This document shows, in pieces, positions 43,701 through 51,981 of a stretch of 64,000 bases of DNA. The notes under the pieces were generated by a model that had not been told where the DNA came from, ran no database searches, and saw nothing but the letters and a program-made list of their open reading frames with translations. Numbering within the stretch: the stretch's first letter is position 1; each line of letters starts with the position of its first letter. The stretch spans positions 62,001 through 126,000 of the forward strand of contig NZ_FNRA01000011.1 in the NCBI RefSeq assembly GCF_900107535.1. The letters run 5' to 3'. The stretch is from Pedobacter hartonius (GTDB lineage: Bacteria > Bacteroidota > Bacteroidia > Sphingobacteriales > Sphingobacteriaceae). The position numbers and the translations under genes are program-made.

Positions 43701-44078
43701 ATGATCTTACTTAACAAAATACTTTTTGCTTTAACACCTTTCTTTTATTGTTTTGTCATTAACACAGTTTATTCATTCACTAAAGTTACAAGTATCAATG
43801 ACAGAGCCTCTGGATTAAAAGATACGACGGTATTCAATCGCATTCTATGGTTTATAGGAACAGCATTAATAGCCGCTATTCTTAGCATATTTGTCTCCAT
43901 ATTCCTTTCTGAATACTACGAAAAACCAAAAACTGAATATTTTAATTTAACGGTATTTTTAATGCTATGGCTGCCGTCTGTAGCAGGAATCATCAAATGT
44001 CTTGAAATGAGCTTTGAAGCTTGCAAACAGCATTCACGTAATATTGAGCAGAATAACAGTAATTACATTCAGTGGTAA
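43701..44078 (+). CDS. small membrane protein
   Basis: 125 residues from the ATG at 43701; an open frame from 43560 runs through the palindrome and is not used. About three membrane helices (near 5-25, 50-72, 85-105) with charged loops, ending in ACKQHSRNIEQNNSNYIQW. No family recognised. Its stop codon directly abuts the convergent KilA-N stop (44078/44079). Confidence 0.55.
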   Translation: MILLNKILFALTPFFYCFVINTVYSFTKVTSINDRASGLKDTTVFNRILWFIGTALIAAILSIFVSIFLSEYYEKPKTEYFNLTVFLMLWLPSVAGIIKCLEMSFEACKQHSRNIEQNNSNYIQW

Positions 44079-45002
44079 TTACTTTTTAAACTTTTTAGGC
44101 AGCTTCAACAGTTTATCTATGGCGGTATCAAACTTGATGTCGCCACTTAATTCAATTGCTTTTGATGCATGAGGACTTTCAACATAGCTATCTTCTATCT
44201 GACTGCTACTTTTTATGGATTTCAATTGTTGAATAGCAGCTTTTCTAAGAAGTAAGAGCCTATCTTTAATCTGAACACCATTTCTGATTAACTCGGCATT
44301 AAAAGTCTCTAAACTGTTCAATACTATAAGTTGATATGTATCAGCATAGTCTCTGAGATTGTGTCCTTTCATAGCTAATTCTGGATTATTTTCTCTCCAT
44401 TGTTTTGATGTATAACCATACATTGCTACATAAAGTAGATCTGCTTCTTCAGCGTAGACAAATCCTTCTTTATCCTTTGATATGTTTTTTAATGGAATTA
44501 ATACGTCTTTTATGGCATCTGTTTGAACTCTGTAATTGGTTTTGGTAAGAAATCGTCTGAAATCCCAAACCTGGCCTAATCCCTTTGATTCCTCGTCTTT
44601 TAATCGCTGGAATTCTTTGATCAGCAAAAGATTGAATTCAGGACTAATCCATAATCCAAAATGAAATGCTATGTCTTTGTGAGCATACGTACCTCCATAT
44701 TTACCAGATTTGGAAGTTATCCCTATTGCTCCTGTTGTTTCTGTCCATTTCTTTGGAGACATCGTAAACCTATTTAACCCTGCATCTTTTGATAACTCAT
44801 CGAATTCGATGAGTTTAAAATCAGGGTTATTTAACCTCTCCCAAATGGATAAAAATTCTAGGGTATTTTTTTGTCTTAACCAATTAGAGATAACTACATT
44901 GTTGTTATCCATGTCTTTAATCATATCTGTTAAGCAGATGTAATCTTTATTATTTCTAGATATGATTGTGATGTCTAATCCTTTGACAGTTATTTTGCTC
45001 AT
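44079..45002 (-). CDS. KilA-N domain protein
   Basis: 307 residues. The N-terminal KilA-N DNA-binding domain (about 5-140) has DYICLTDMIKDMDN, ISNWLRQKNTLEFLSIWE, and GIGITSKSG-like then GGTYAHKDIAFHFGLWISPEF, the family's most conserved stretch. A helical C-terminal part (about 140-307) is also found in Bacteroidota and phage homologues. Its ATG overlaps the TGA of the transposase frame (ATGA), suggesting coupled translation and a passenger-gene role. Often linked to phages and mobile elements; function unknown. Confidence 0.85.
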   Translation of the reverse strand: MSKITVKGLDITIISRNNKDYICLTDMIKDMDNNNVVISNWLRQKNTLEFLSIWERLNNPDFKLIEFDELSKDAGLNRFTMSPKKWTETTGAIGITSKSGKYGGTYAHKDIAFHFGLWISPEFNLLLIKEFQRLKDEESKGLGQVWDFRRFLTKTNYRVQTDAIKDVLIPLKNISKDKEGFVYAEEADLLYVAMYGYTSKQWRENNPELAMKGHNLRDYADTYQLIVLNSLETFNAELIRNGVQIKDRLLLLRKAAIQQLKSIKSSSQIEDSYVESPHASKAIELSGDIKFDTAIDKLLKLPKKFKK

Positions 45003-45916
45003 TGTATTAAATATTTATATTGCAATTGAATCTCCATATTAGCAATGAATTGATCAAACTGCTGTTGAACCCCTAAATTACGGTAGTTGTAGCGAAACAC
45101 AAATTCATTTACATATTTCTGCATGTGTTTTTTAGTAACGTGATGATATATTCCAATTACTGAACGTTTCAATTGTGACCAAGCTCCTTCCAGTGTATTC
45201 GTATGGCAATCCCCATCGACATATTGACCTTTGCCATGATCTACTGTACCTATTTAAAAGCTTCGTTCTAAGCCACGATAACCATTAAATCCGTCCGACA
45301 TTATATCAGAGTATTTACGAACGTGATAATTCGTTATTTTAGTTATAGTGAGCATGTTTACATTATCAACTACATACGCCTTTAGTTTCCCTCCGCGCTG
45401 TAACATTCCAAATACAGGAGTTTTGTCTGGCCACCCTCTACCTGGTGAATACTTTACACGCTTGTTGACGTGTCTATTTTTATTTTTGCCTCCTACAAAA
45501 GTTTCATCAATTTCAATGGTACCCTCAAGTTGCTCATCTTGTTCATTCCCTAATACTATTCTCATTCGTTGTAGTAAAAACCATGCTGATTTTTGTGTGA
45601 TTGCAAGATCCTTTGCTAATTGTACAGAGCTGATGCCTTTTTTATGCATCACTAAATACAACCCTACAAACCATTTCGTCAAACTTATTTTACTACTTTC
45701 GAGTATTGTTCCTGTTCTAGCGGTATATATTTTCTTGCAACACGTACATTTGTAATGTATACCATCCTTAAAAATATATGCTTTATCATTCCCGCAGAAC
45801 TCATCAAGACACACCATGTAACCATTCCATCGCCTTGAGGCTAAGTATTGGTGACAGGACTTTTCATCAGGTAACCTTTTTATTAAATCTAGTATAAAAT
45901 TGAACTCAGATACCAT
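44999..45916 (-). pseudogene. IS1595-family transposase with an in-frame stop
   Basis: The frame from 45916 runs 220 codons, meets a single TAA at 45254-45256, then continues in the same frame for 84 more codons to a TGA at 44999-45001. The upstream part has an N-terminal zinc-ribbon-like domain (CLDEFCGND...CTCCKK) and the catalytic aspartates in GTIEIDETFVGGKNK and MSDGFNGYRGL. After the stop come HTNTLEGAWSQLKR, with the third catalytic position, and IYHHVTKKH, both typical of IS1595/ISXO2-like enzymes. The stop removes an essential motif, so the enzyme should be inactive unless it is read through. Confidence 0.85.
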
Positions 45917-46018
45917 ATATCTACTTGATTATTAGGCAAATATAATGATTGTATGAATATTTAAACAAAAACTTCAACTAAAATTATTGAAAACACACTT
46001 GGTTATTTAAGTATATAA

Positions 46019-46627
46019 GTGCCAAAAAATGCTTCCACAGGCGATTGTTTAGATATTGTAAATCATAAAATGGTGCTGGATATCGTATTTGATGAATATC
46101 AGGCCGCTGAGATCACAGAAGCGAATATTAAAAAGCTTCATCGGAAGCTTATGAAAAATATGGATCAATGGTCGGATTCTATACATTACGATCCGGGGAG
46201 ATATAAAATCCTTGAAAACGTTACGGTTAGGCCATCAGGGAAAATTCATAAGTATACACCACCCGAAGATGTTCCCTTAGCAATGCAGCAGTTGGTTAAA
46301 GAAGTGAATAGCCAATTGAAAATAAGTAAGGTGAATAACACAGATAATCATCCTTTGGTAATCGCGAGTAGTTTTCATTTTAAATTCCTGAATGAAATTC
46401 ATCCATTTGGAGATGGTAATGACAGAATAGCGCGAATCTTTATGAATCTTATTCTTCTTAAAAATGATTTTCCGCCGTTGTTTATTTCGACTGTTGATAA
46501 ACTGGATTATATGAACTGCTTTGAGCAGGAAGATAGAAATCCGGGTGTAATGTTAGATTTTCTGGCTGACCGGCTAATGGAAAGCCAAAAAACGAAGCTA
46601 AGTTATCTTAAAAGAACGTCAAAATAA
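46019..46627 (+). pseudogene. Fic-family protein, N-terminally truncated
   Basis: 202 residues from a GTG at 46019. The Fic core is intact: HPFGDGNDRIARIF, equivalent to HPFx[DE]GNxRxxR, with catalytic His and with Asp in place of the second Gly. The flap region KIHKYTPPEDVP is also present. The family's N-terminal 90-100 residues, including the [ST]xxxE[GN] inhibitory helix, are missing, and a stop codon lies just upstream. Fic enzymes transfer AMP or other nucleotides to proteins. Without the inhibitory helix a translated product could be deregulated; more likely the gene is broken by the island. Confidence 0.7.
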
Positions 46628-46790
46628 ATAGTAATTATGGCTCGAAACAATAATCGGTCTGTGTGACTTCTATAATAAGCCGATTTAGTTTTATAACCAA
46701 TTCTTAATTTTCCCTTAACATACCACTCTTACATTTGTGGTGTAAATATTTGGTTAGTATTTACTAAAGTTTAGGTTTAGTTGATAAACG

Positions 46791-46820
46791 AAAAGCCAGG
46801 GTGGATGTCCTGGCTTTTTG
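46791..46820. terminator. bidirectional terminator
   Basis: AAAAGCCAGG pairs with CCTGGCTTTT around an 8-nt loop, with T-runs on both strands, between the convergent genes ending at 46627 and 46839. Confidence 0.88.
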
Positions 46821-46838
46821 CTTTTTGATATTTTCCGG

Positions 46839-48590
46839 CTAAAAGTTCTTGCCGATTTTTTCCAGCATTTCCGGTGGTATGTTTCTCATATCTACCAGCA
46901 GGAAGCCATCCAGGCAATCTGAGAACTTAGGGTCTATATTGAAACAGATGATCTTTGCATTTAAGTTCATGTACTGCCGCAACAGAACAGGGATCTTAAT
47001 GTGGGAGTTTTCAATGTCTGAGATCAGTCCGTCAAGATCCTTTAAAGATTCACTGCTTTCGATCAGCAGGTCTTTATCGATGGCGGAAAGATCTGCCTTG
47101 AATTTATTTCGCGGTTTTACAAATTGCCCCAGCTCATAATCGAAATGATTCTTCGTGATGAAATCCACGATCAGTGACTTGGAGAACTTGGAGAAGTTAT
47201 TACTGATACTTACCGGGCCGAACATATAACGGTACTGCGGATTATCCAGCAGGTACTTCAGGATGCCCTTCCATAAGAGGAACAGCGGCAGTGCCTTTTG
47301 CTGGTACTCCTTACGGATCCAGGAGCGCCCCAGTTCAATACCCTGGTTCAGTACCGGGTAAAAGGCCTCTTTGATCTTGAACAGCTCTGAAAGATAAAAA
47401 CCACGTTTACCCATCATATGCAGGATTTCGTCGCCTTTACCGATCCGGTATGCGCCAACAATGTTTTGCAGTTCCTTATCCCATATAAATAGATGGTGAT
47501 AATAGATATCATAGTTATCCAGGTCTATCTTTTTATTGGTGCCCTCGCCAACCTCCCGGAAGGTGATTTCTCTCAGTCTGCCGATTTCCTTCAGCACATT
47601 TGGAATATTTGCTGTAGGGGAGATATAAACTTCATATTGCTTTTCCGTCCATACGCGGTAGGCCTCCAGTTGTCCGATTTCCTCGACGATACTATTCCTT
47701 GGGGTTTCTTCGATGATTGGCTCGGGTTTTTTCTTGATCTTGAAAAGGTTGATCGGGTTGAACAGTTTCTTTTCTTCTTCGATGCTGGTGCCCAAGGCAT
47801 AGGTGCGGGCACGAAGAAAATCGAGTAATTTATTGGTGTTGTTGCGGTAAGAGATATCTTCGATGTGGATCGGTTTCCCTATTCTCACCTTTATTTTTAA
47901 TCCCTGCTTGTTCAGGAACTCCGAAGGAAGTTTTGCTGTACGCAGGGTAGGGTGGATAAAACTCAGAATGTTAAATAGTACCCCATTGTTTCCATGAAAA
48001 TAAATTGGTACTACAGGAACTTTTGCCCTCGCAATTAACTTGCCTACTACCGGGTGCCATAACCTGTCGGTGATCTCCTGTTTATCCAGGCTGAAGGTTG
48101 AAACCTCCCCGGCAGGAAAAATACCTACAGGCGTTCCCGTTTTTAAAAGATCAAAGGTGGCCTTTAAACCGCTGATACTTGATGTATGCTGAACATTTTC
48201 AAAAGGATTTACGGCTACAAAAAACTCATTCAGGTTAGGGATCTTCTGCAGGATGAAATTCACCATCACTTTGGCTTCGGGCCTTACCGTACATAACAGT
48301 TTCACCAAAGCCAGCCCCTCAACACCGCCATAGGGATGATTTGCTATAGCAATGAACCCTCCGGTCTTGGGAATATTCCTTAAATCATCTTCGTCGAAAT
48401 CAATGGATACCCCTATTGTTTCGAGTATCTTGTCTACAAATTCTAAACCATTGAAATGCTGGTTCTGGGAGAAGACCTTATTGATGTCATTTAATTTCAT
48501 TACTTCCATCAGCAAAGCCGCTAATCCTGGGACACCCAGTTTGTCAATTTTTGTGGCTTTTGCAAACTCTTTGGTTGTTATGATCTTCAT
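46839..48590 (-). CDS. OlsF-like double acyltransferase
   Basis: 583 residues with two acyltransferase domains. The N-terminal PlsC-like domain (about 60-290) has IANHPYGGVEG (a variant of the NHX4D motif) and VGIFPAGEVSTF. The C-terminal GNAT-like domain (about 310-560) has RLREITFREVGEGTN, VGAYRIGKG and ELGRSWIRKEYQ, matching the ornithine N-acyltransferase (OlsB) family. This order matches OlsF of Flavobacterium johnsoniae and Serratia, which makes ornithine lipids alone. Bacteroides uses separate GlsA/GlsB enzymes for glycine lipids, so the amino acid head group is not certain. It acts on acyl-ACP at the inner membrane. Confidence 0.85.
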   Translation of the reverse strand: MKIITTKEFAKATKIDKLGVPGLAALLMEVMKLNDINKVFSQNQHFNGLEFVDKILETIGVSIDFDEDDLRNIPKTGGFIAIANHPYGGVEGLALVKLLCTVRPEAKVMVNFILQKIPNLNEFFVAVNPFENVQHTSSISGLKATFDLLKTGTPVGIFPAGEVSTFSLDKQEITDRLWHPVVGKLIARAKVPVVPIYFHGNNGVLFNILSFIHPTLRTAKLPSEFLNKQGLKIKVRIGKPIHIEDISYRNNTNKLLDFLRARTYALGTSIEEEKKLFNPINLFKIKKKPEPIIEETPRNSIVEEIGQLEAYRVWTEKQYEVYISPTANIPNVLKEIGRLREITFREVGEGTNKKIDLDNYDIYYHHLFIWDKELQNIVGAYRIGKGDEILHMMGKRGFYLSELFKIKEAFYPVLNQGIELGRSWIRKEYQQKALPLFLLWKGILKYLLDNPQYRYMFGPVSISNNFSKFSKSLIVDFITKNHFDYELGQFVKPRNKFKADLSAIDKDLLIESSESLKDLDGLISDIENSHIKIPVLLRQYMNLNAKIICFNIDPKFSDCLDGFLLVDMRNIPPEMLEKIGKNF

Positions 48591-48669
48591 ATATGAATTT
48601 AAAGGAGATTTAGTTCGATTTCAAAAATAAGATTTATATTTCTAAATAACAGCAGTACATTGTTCGGCG

Positions 48670-49560
48670 ATGAGAAAATGGCTTAATTTATACTTCAATT
48701 TTTCTAAACGGGAATATAACGGATTGCTCGTAATGATTATTATTCTGGCTGTGATCAGGATCATACCTTATTTTTATAGACTTTTCATTCCAGAAAACGA
48801 TGATTTGCTGTCAGAAAGTATAGCGATCAGAAAATTAGAGCTGGTGGAGACAAATATAAGAGAAAAGGGCTACAGCAGGAAAACCGGAAAGTTGGCCAGG
48901 CTGTTTAAATTTGATCCCAATCATACCAGTTTGCCCGACTGGCAGCTACTTGGCTTGTCGGCTAAGCAGGCGGCGGTCATGATCAGGTATACAGCCAAAG
49001 GCGGGCGGTTCTATAAAAAATCAGATCTTCAGAAGATGTATCCCATCAGCCGGGAAATGTACGATAGGCTTGAGCCTTATATTAGTATTCCCGCCGGAGA
49101 TAGTTTAGCGTTTAAGAAGAAATATGTTCCTTATGCCACTATAAAACATATTCCTGTTATTGTTGACATCAATACGGCTGATACGGTTGAGCTTGATGCG
49201 GTCAAAGGTATAGGCCCCGCATTTGCGAGGAGGATCTTCAGGTACAGGGAGCGGTTGGGCGGGTTCTATCAAAAGGAGCAACTGATGGGGATATACGGGC
49301 TGGACAGTGCTAAATATGCAGAGATCAAAGACCAGCTGCGCATAGACGGGCATGCGCTGCGGCCAATCTATATCAACAGGGTCGAATTTAAGGACCTTCA
49401 GCATCATCCCTACCTGAATTTTAAACAGGTCAATGCGATCATACAATTTCGAAAACAACACGGAAATTATAGTAATATTGCGGAGTTAAAAAAGGTAGCG
49501 ATACTGCCTGCCGAAACAATTGATAAGTTAATTCCCTATATTTCTTTTGATCATGATTGA
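48670..49560 (+). CDS. helix-hairpin-helix (ComEA-like) protein
   Basis: 296 residues. One membrane helix (about 18-38), then repeated helix-hairpin-helix units: one near 75-140, and a clear one at DINTADTVELDAVKGIGPAFARRI, followed by a third at NFKQVNAIIQFRKQHG. VDINTAD plus GIGP is the ComEA signature. ComEA binds incoming DNA in competent bacteria. In Bacteroidota the role of these anchored proteins is not settled. It overlaps apt by 8 nt. Confidence 0.85.
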   Translation: MRKWLNLYFNFSKREYNGLLVMIIILAVIRIIPYFYRLFIPENDDLLSESIAIRKLELVETNIREKGYSRKTGKLARLFKFDPNHTSLPDWQLLGLSAKQAAVMIRYTAKGGRFYKKSDLQKMYPISREMYDRLEPYISIPAGDSLAFKKKYVPYATIKHIPVIVDINTADTVELDAVKGIGPAFARRIFRYRERLGGFYQKEQLMGIYGLDSAKYAEIKDQLRIDGHALRPIYINRVEFKDLQHHPYLNFKQVNAIIQFRKQHGNYSNIAELKKVAILPAETIDKLIPYISFDHD

Positions 49561-50080
49561 AACAAAAATAAAACAGATTGTGCGTGATGTGAACGATTTT
49601 CCAAAACCAGGCATTGTATTTAAAGATATCACACCTATATTAAAGGATGCAGGTTTATGCAATGAGATCGTGGCAGCACTTGCAGCACAGCTTTCAGAGA
49701 TCCAGGTAGACGTTGTGGCAGGGATTGAAAGCAGGGGTTTTCTTTTTGGGATGTCTCTGGCCAATTATCTCGGTGTTCCCTTTGTACCCATGCGCAAAGC
49801 GGGAAAATTGCCGTACAAAACCGTGCAGCATTCTTATGACCTGGAATATGGAAGTGCCACGCTGGAAATCCATGAAGATGCTTTCCTCCCGGGACAGCGT
49901 GTGCTGATCCATGACGATCTGCTGGCGACGGGCGGGACGGTGATTGCAGCATCAAGGCTCATCGAAAAACTGGAGGCAGAGGTTGCGGGCTATTCTTTTA
50001 TTATTGCGCTTGATTTTCTGAACGGCAGGGACAGGCTGCTGGAATTTTCTCCCAATAATTACGCCCTGGCATCTTATTGA
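49553..50080 (+). CDS. apt: adenine phosphoribosyltransferase
   Basis: 175 residues from the ATG at 49553, overlapping the upstream stop by 8 nt; a TTG at 49547 adds two residues. Motifs: DFPKPGIVFKDITPIL, GIESRGFLFG, and the PRPP loop VLIHDDLLATGGT. It converts adenine and PRPP to AMP in purine salvage. Confidence 0.96.
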   Translation: MIETKIKQIVRDVNDFPKPGIVFKDITPILKDAGLCNEIVAALAAQLSEIQVDVVAGIESRGFLFGMSLANYLGVPFVPMRKAGKLPYKTVQHSYDLEYGSATLEIHEDAFLPGQRVLIHDDLLATGGTVIAASRLIEKLEAEVAGYSFIIALDFLNGRDRLLEFSPNNYALASY

Positions 50081-50244
50081 CCTGTGCGCATAAAATATTA
50101 AAAAATATTTTGCCTGTATTTAAGCCACCTGTTTCGTTATGATCAGGTAATTGAACTAAATACCATTTCGTTCTGTTAGGGGGCAAATATTGCATTGTTG
50201 TCACTGCATTTATAATTTCTATCATTGCAGCAACAACAACAATT

Positions 50245-51417
50245 ATGCATAACACATTAGTACCGAATACAGGATATGGCTTTAACACCTCTGAAAATCA
50301 GGAGATGATCAGGAGGATGGTTAGAGACTTTGCAGAGAAGAACATTCGTCCGCATGTGATGGAATGGGACGAAGCTCAGCATTTTCCTGTAGACCTGTTT
50401 AAAGAATTGGGTAAGCTTGGTTTGATGGGGGTACTTGTACCTGAATCATACGGAGGATCTGGATTCGGCTACCAGGAATACGTGGATGTGATCGTGGAAA
50501 TAGCCAGGGTTTGCGGATCTATAGGTTTATCTCTGGCTGCCCATAATTCATTGTGTACCGGTCATATTCTTGCCTTTGGAACAGAAGAACAAAAGCTTAG
50601 GTGGCTGCCTAAACTGGCAACAGCAGAATGGATAGGCGCATGGGGTTTAACTGAGGCAAATACCGGGTCTGATTCCCTGAGAATGATGACCACGGCTACA
50701 CTCGATGGTGACCACTATGTACTGAACGGTTCGAAGAACTGGATTACGCATGGTAAAACAGGCGATATCGCCGTAGTGATGGTGCGTACCGGTGAAAAAG
50801 GTGATTCCAGGGGTATATCTGCTATTGTGGTAGAACGGGGCACGCCTGGTTTTAATGCCGGTAAGAAAGAGAATAAACTCGGGATGCGTGCATCCGAGAC
50901 TACAGAAATGATATTTGATAACTGCCGCGTACCCCTGGATAACCTGCTGGGTAAGGTGGGCGAAGGCTTTAAACAGGCGATGAAGGTGCTGGACGGCGGA
51001 AGGATTTCCATTGCCGCTTTGTCATTGGGTATTGCAAAAGGAGCTTATGACGCCGCACTGGCCTATGCACAGGAGCGCCATCAGTTTGGTCAGCCGATAT
51101 CAAGTTTCCAGGCGATCAGCTTTAAGCTGGCTGATATGGCGACGGAGATTGAAGCTGCGGAACTATTGATCAGACAGGCTGCAGATATGAAGAACCGCGG
51201 TTTGAAAATGACGAAAGAGTCTGCCATGGCCAAGTACTTTGCTTCTGAGGTAGCTGTAAGATCTGCTACGGAGGCCGTACAGATCTTCGGCGGCTACGGA
51301 TACACTAAAGATTTCCCGGTAGAGAAATTTTACCGCGACAGTAAGTTATGTACGATCGGGGAGGGGACTTCTGAAATACAAAAGATCGTTATTGCAAGAG
51401 AAATACTGAACGGGTAA
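50245..51417 (+). CDS. acyl-CoA dehydrogenase
   Basis: 390 residues of the usual three-domain FAD enzyme. An N-terminal helical domain with FAEKNIRPHVMEWDE, a middle beta domain with GAWGLTEANTGSDS and NGSKNWITHG (FAD/substrate motifs), and a C-terminal helical domain with RHQFGQPISSFQAI, QIFGGYGYTKDFPVE and YRDSKLCTIGEGTSEIQKIVIAR. The Glu in the last motif region matches the catalytic base of short-chain enzymes. It oxidises acyl-CoA in fatty- or branched-chain-acid breakdown. It stands alone and ends in a terminator. Confidence 0.95.
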   Translation: MHNTLVPNTGYGFNTSENQEMIRRMVRDFAEKNIRPHVMEWDEAQHFPVDLFKELGKLGLMGVLVPESYGGSGFGYQEYVDVIVEIARVCGSIGLSLAAHNSLCTGHILAFGTEEQKLRWLPKLATAEWIGAWGLTEANTGSDSLRMMTTATLDGDHYVLNGSKNWITHGKTGDIAVVMVRTGEKGDSRGISAIVVERGTPGFNAGKKENKLGMRASETTEMIFDNCRVPLDNLLGKVGEGFKQAMKVLDGGRISIAALSLGIAKGAYDAALAYAQERHQFGQPISSFQAISFKLADMATEIEAAELLIRQAADMKNRGLKMTKESAMAKYFASEVAVRSATEAVQIFGGYGYTKDFPVEKFYRDSKLCTIGEGTSEIQKIVIAREILNG

Positions 51418-51464
51418 TTCGGTTCAGCTGATAAACGAATATTCTAACCAAATATACTTTAACA

Positions 51465-51497
51465 ATCCGGTGCGCTGAAAAAGCGTACCGGATTTTT
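51465..51497 (+). terminator. terminator after acyl-CoA dehydrogenase
   Basis: ATCCGGTGCGCT pairs with AGCGTACCGGAT (one G-U pair), then TTTTTC. Confidence 0.8.
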
Positions 51498-51627
51498 CAA
51501 TATAACACCTGATCAGGTTCCTGGGGTATCATTGCATGTAATGGACCCGCTTATTATGTCTTGAATGCTTTCGGATGTTTATCGGATGTTTTCTAAAATT
51601 TATACTGATTATTAGATAATAATGTAT

Positions 51628-51635
51628 TACCTTTG
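51628..51635 (+). promoter_or_regulatory. rpsU -7 element
   Basis: TACCTTTG matches TAnnTTTG and would start transcription near 51642. An in-frame ATG at 51622 is therefore excluded as the start of rpsU. Confidence 0.6.
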
Positions 51636-51652
51636 CAGTCCTAAAAACAACG

Positions 51653-51660
51653 AGAGGAGG
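51653..51660 (+). promoter_or_regulatory. strong Shine-Dalgarno of rpsU
   Basis: AGAGGAGG, an extended match to the anti-SD, 12 nt before the rpsU ATG. Most other genes here lack any SD. In Bacteroidota bS21, with neighbouring proteins, occludes the anti-SD, and rpsU keeps a strong SD for autogenous control. Confidence 0.85.
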
Positions 51661-51672
51661 TATTTTAACGTT

Positions 51673-51867
51673 ATGATCATAATTAATATTAAAGACGGCG
51701 AATCACTTGATAAAGCCCTGAAAAGTTTCAAAAAGAAATTTGAGAAAACTGGTGTGTTGAGAGAACTACGTAGCCGTCAGGCATACGAGAAAAAATCTGT
51801 TGCTCGCCGTACATTAGTTAAACACGCGATTTACAAAGAAAATATGCACCTGGAAGGAAAAATTTAA
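51673..51867 (+). CDS. rpsU: 30S ribosomal protein bS21
   Basis: 64 residues from the ATG at 51673, matching the usual size. Sequence features: IKDGESLDKALKSFKKKFEK, then GVLRELRSRQAYEKKSV and a basic tail. bS21 sits near the 3' end of 16S rRNA. Own promoter, strong SD, and a strong terminator 33 nt later, so monocistronic. Confidence 0.97.
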   Translation: MIIINIKDGESLDKALKSFKKKFEKTGVLRELRSRQAYEKKSVARRTLVKHAIYKENMHLEGKI

Positions 51868-51898
51868 TCTTACCAGATATTTTATTTTAAATATATTA

Positions 51899-51933
51899 AG
51901 CGCCGGAGGAAAAATCCTCCGGCGCTTTTTTTT
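51899..51933 (+). terminator. terminator after rpsU
   Basis: Perfect 11-bp GC-rich stem GCGCCGGAGGA/TCCTCCGGCGC with an AAAA loop, then T8. Confidence 0.93.
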
Positions 51934-51981
51934 TATATACATATTGTGTACATTGACCTCAGGGGGTAAATTTTTTGATGC

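Larger units (their letters stand above)
44079..46015 (-). mobile_element. IS1595-type element with KilA-N passenger gene, ends not defined
   Basis: Contains a transposase (with one internal stop) and a KilA-N gene overlapping its end by 4 nt. Some IS1595-family elements are known to carry passenger genes. I could not find convincing terminal inverted repeats or an 8-bp target duplication, so the limits are approximate; the right end should lie before the truncated fic gene at 46019. Confidence 0.45.

Noticed and set aside
43140..46018. Terminal inverted repeats of the IS1595-type element
   Set aside because: Only a six-base match (TGGCAC against GTGCCA) was found at the possible ends, too short to define them, and no 8-bp target duplication was seen.
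51900..51925. TCCTCC in the rpsU terminator pairing with the rpsU Shine-Dalgarno
   Set aside because: The sequence is locked in a perfect GC-rich stem and is better explained as an ordinary terminator.
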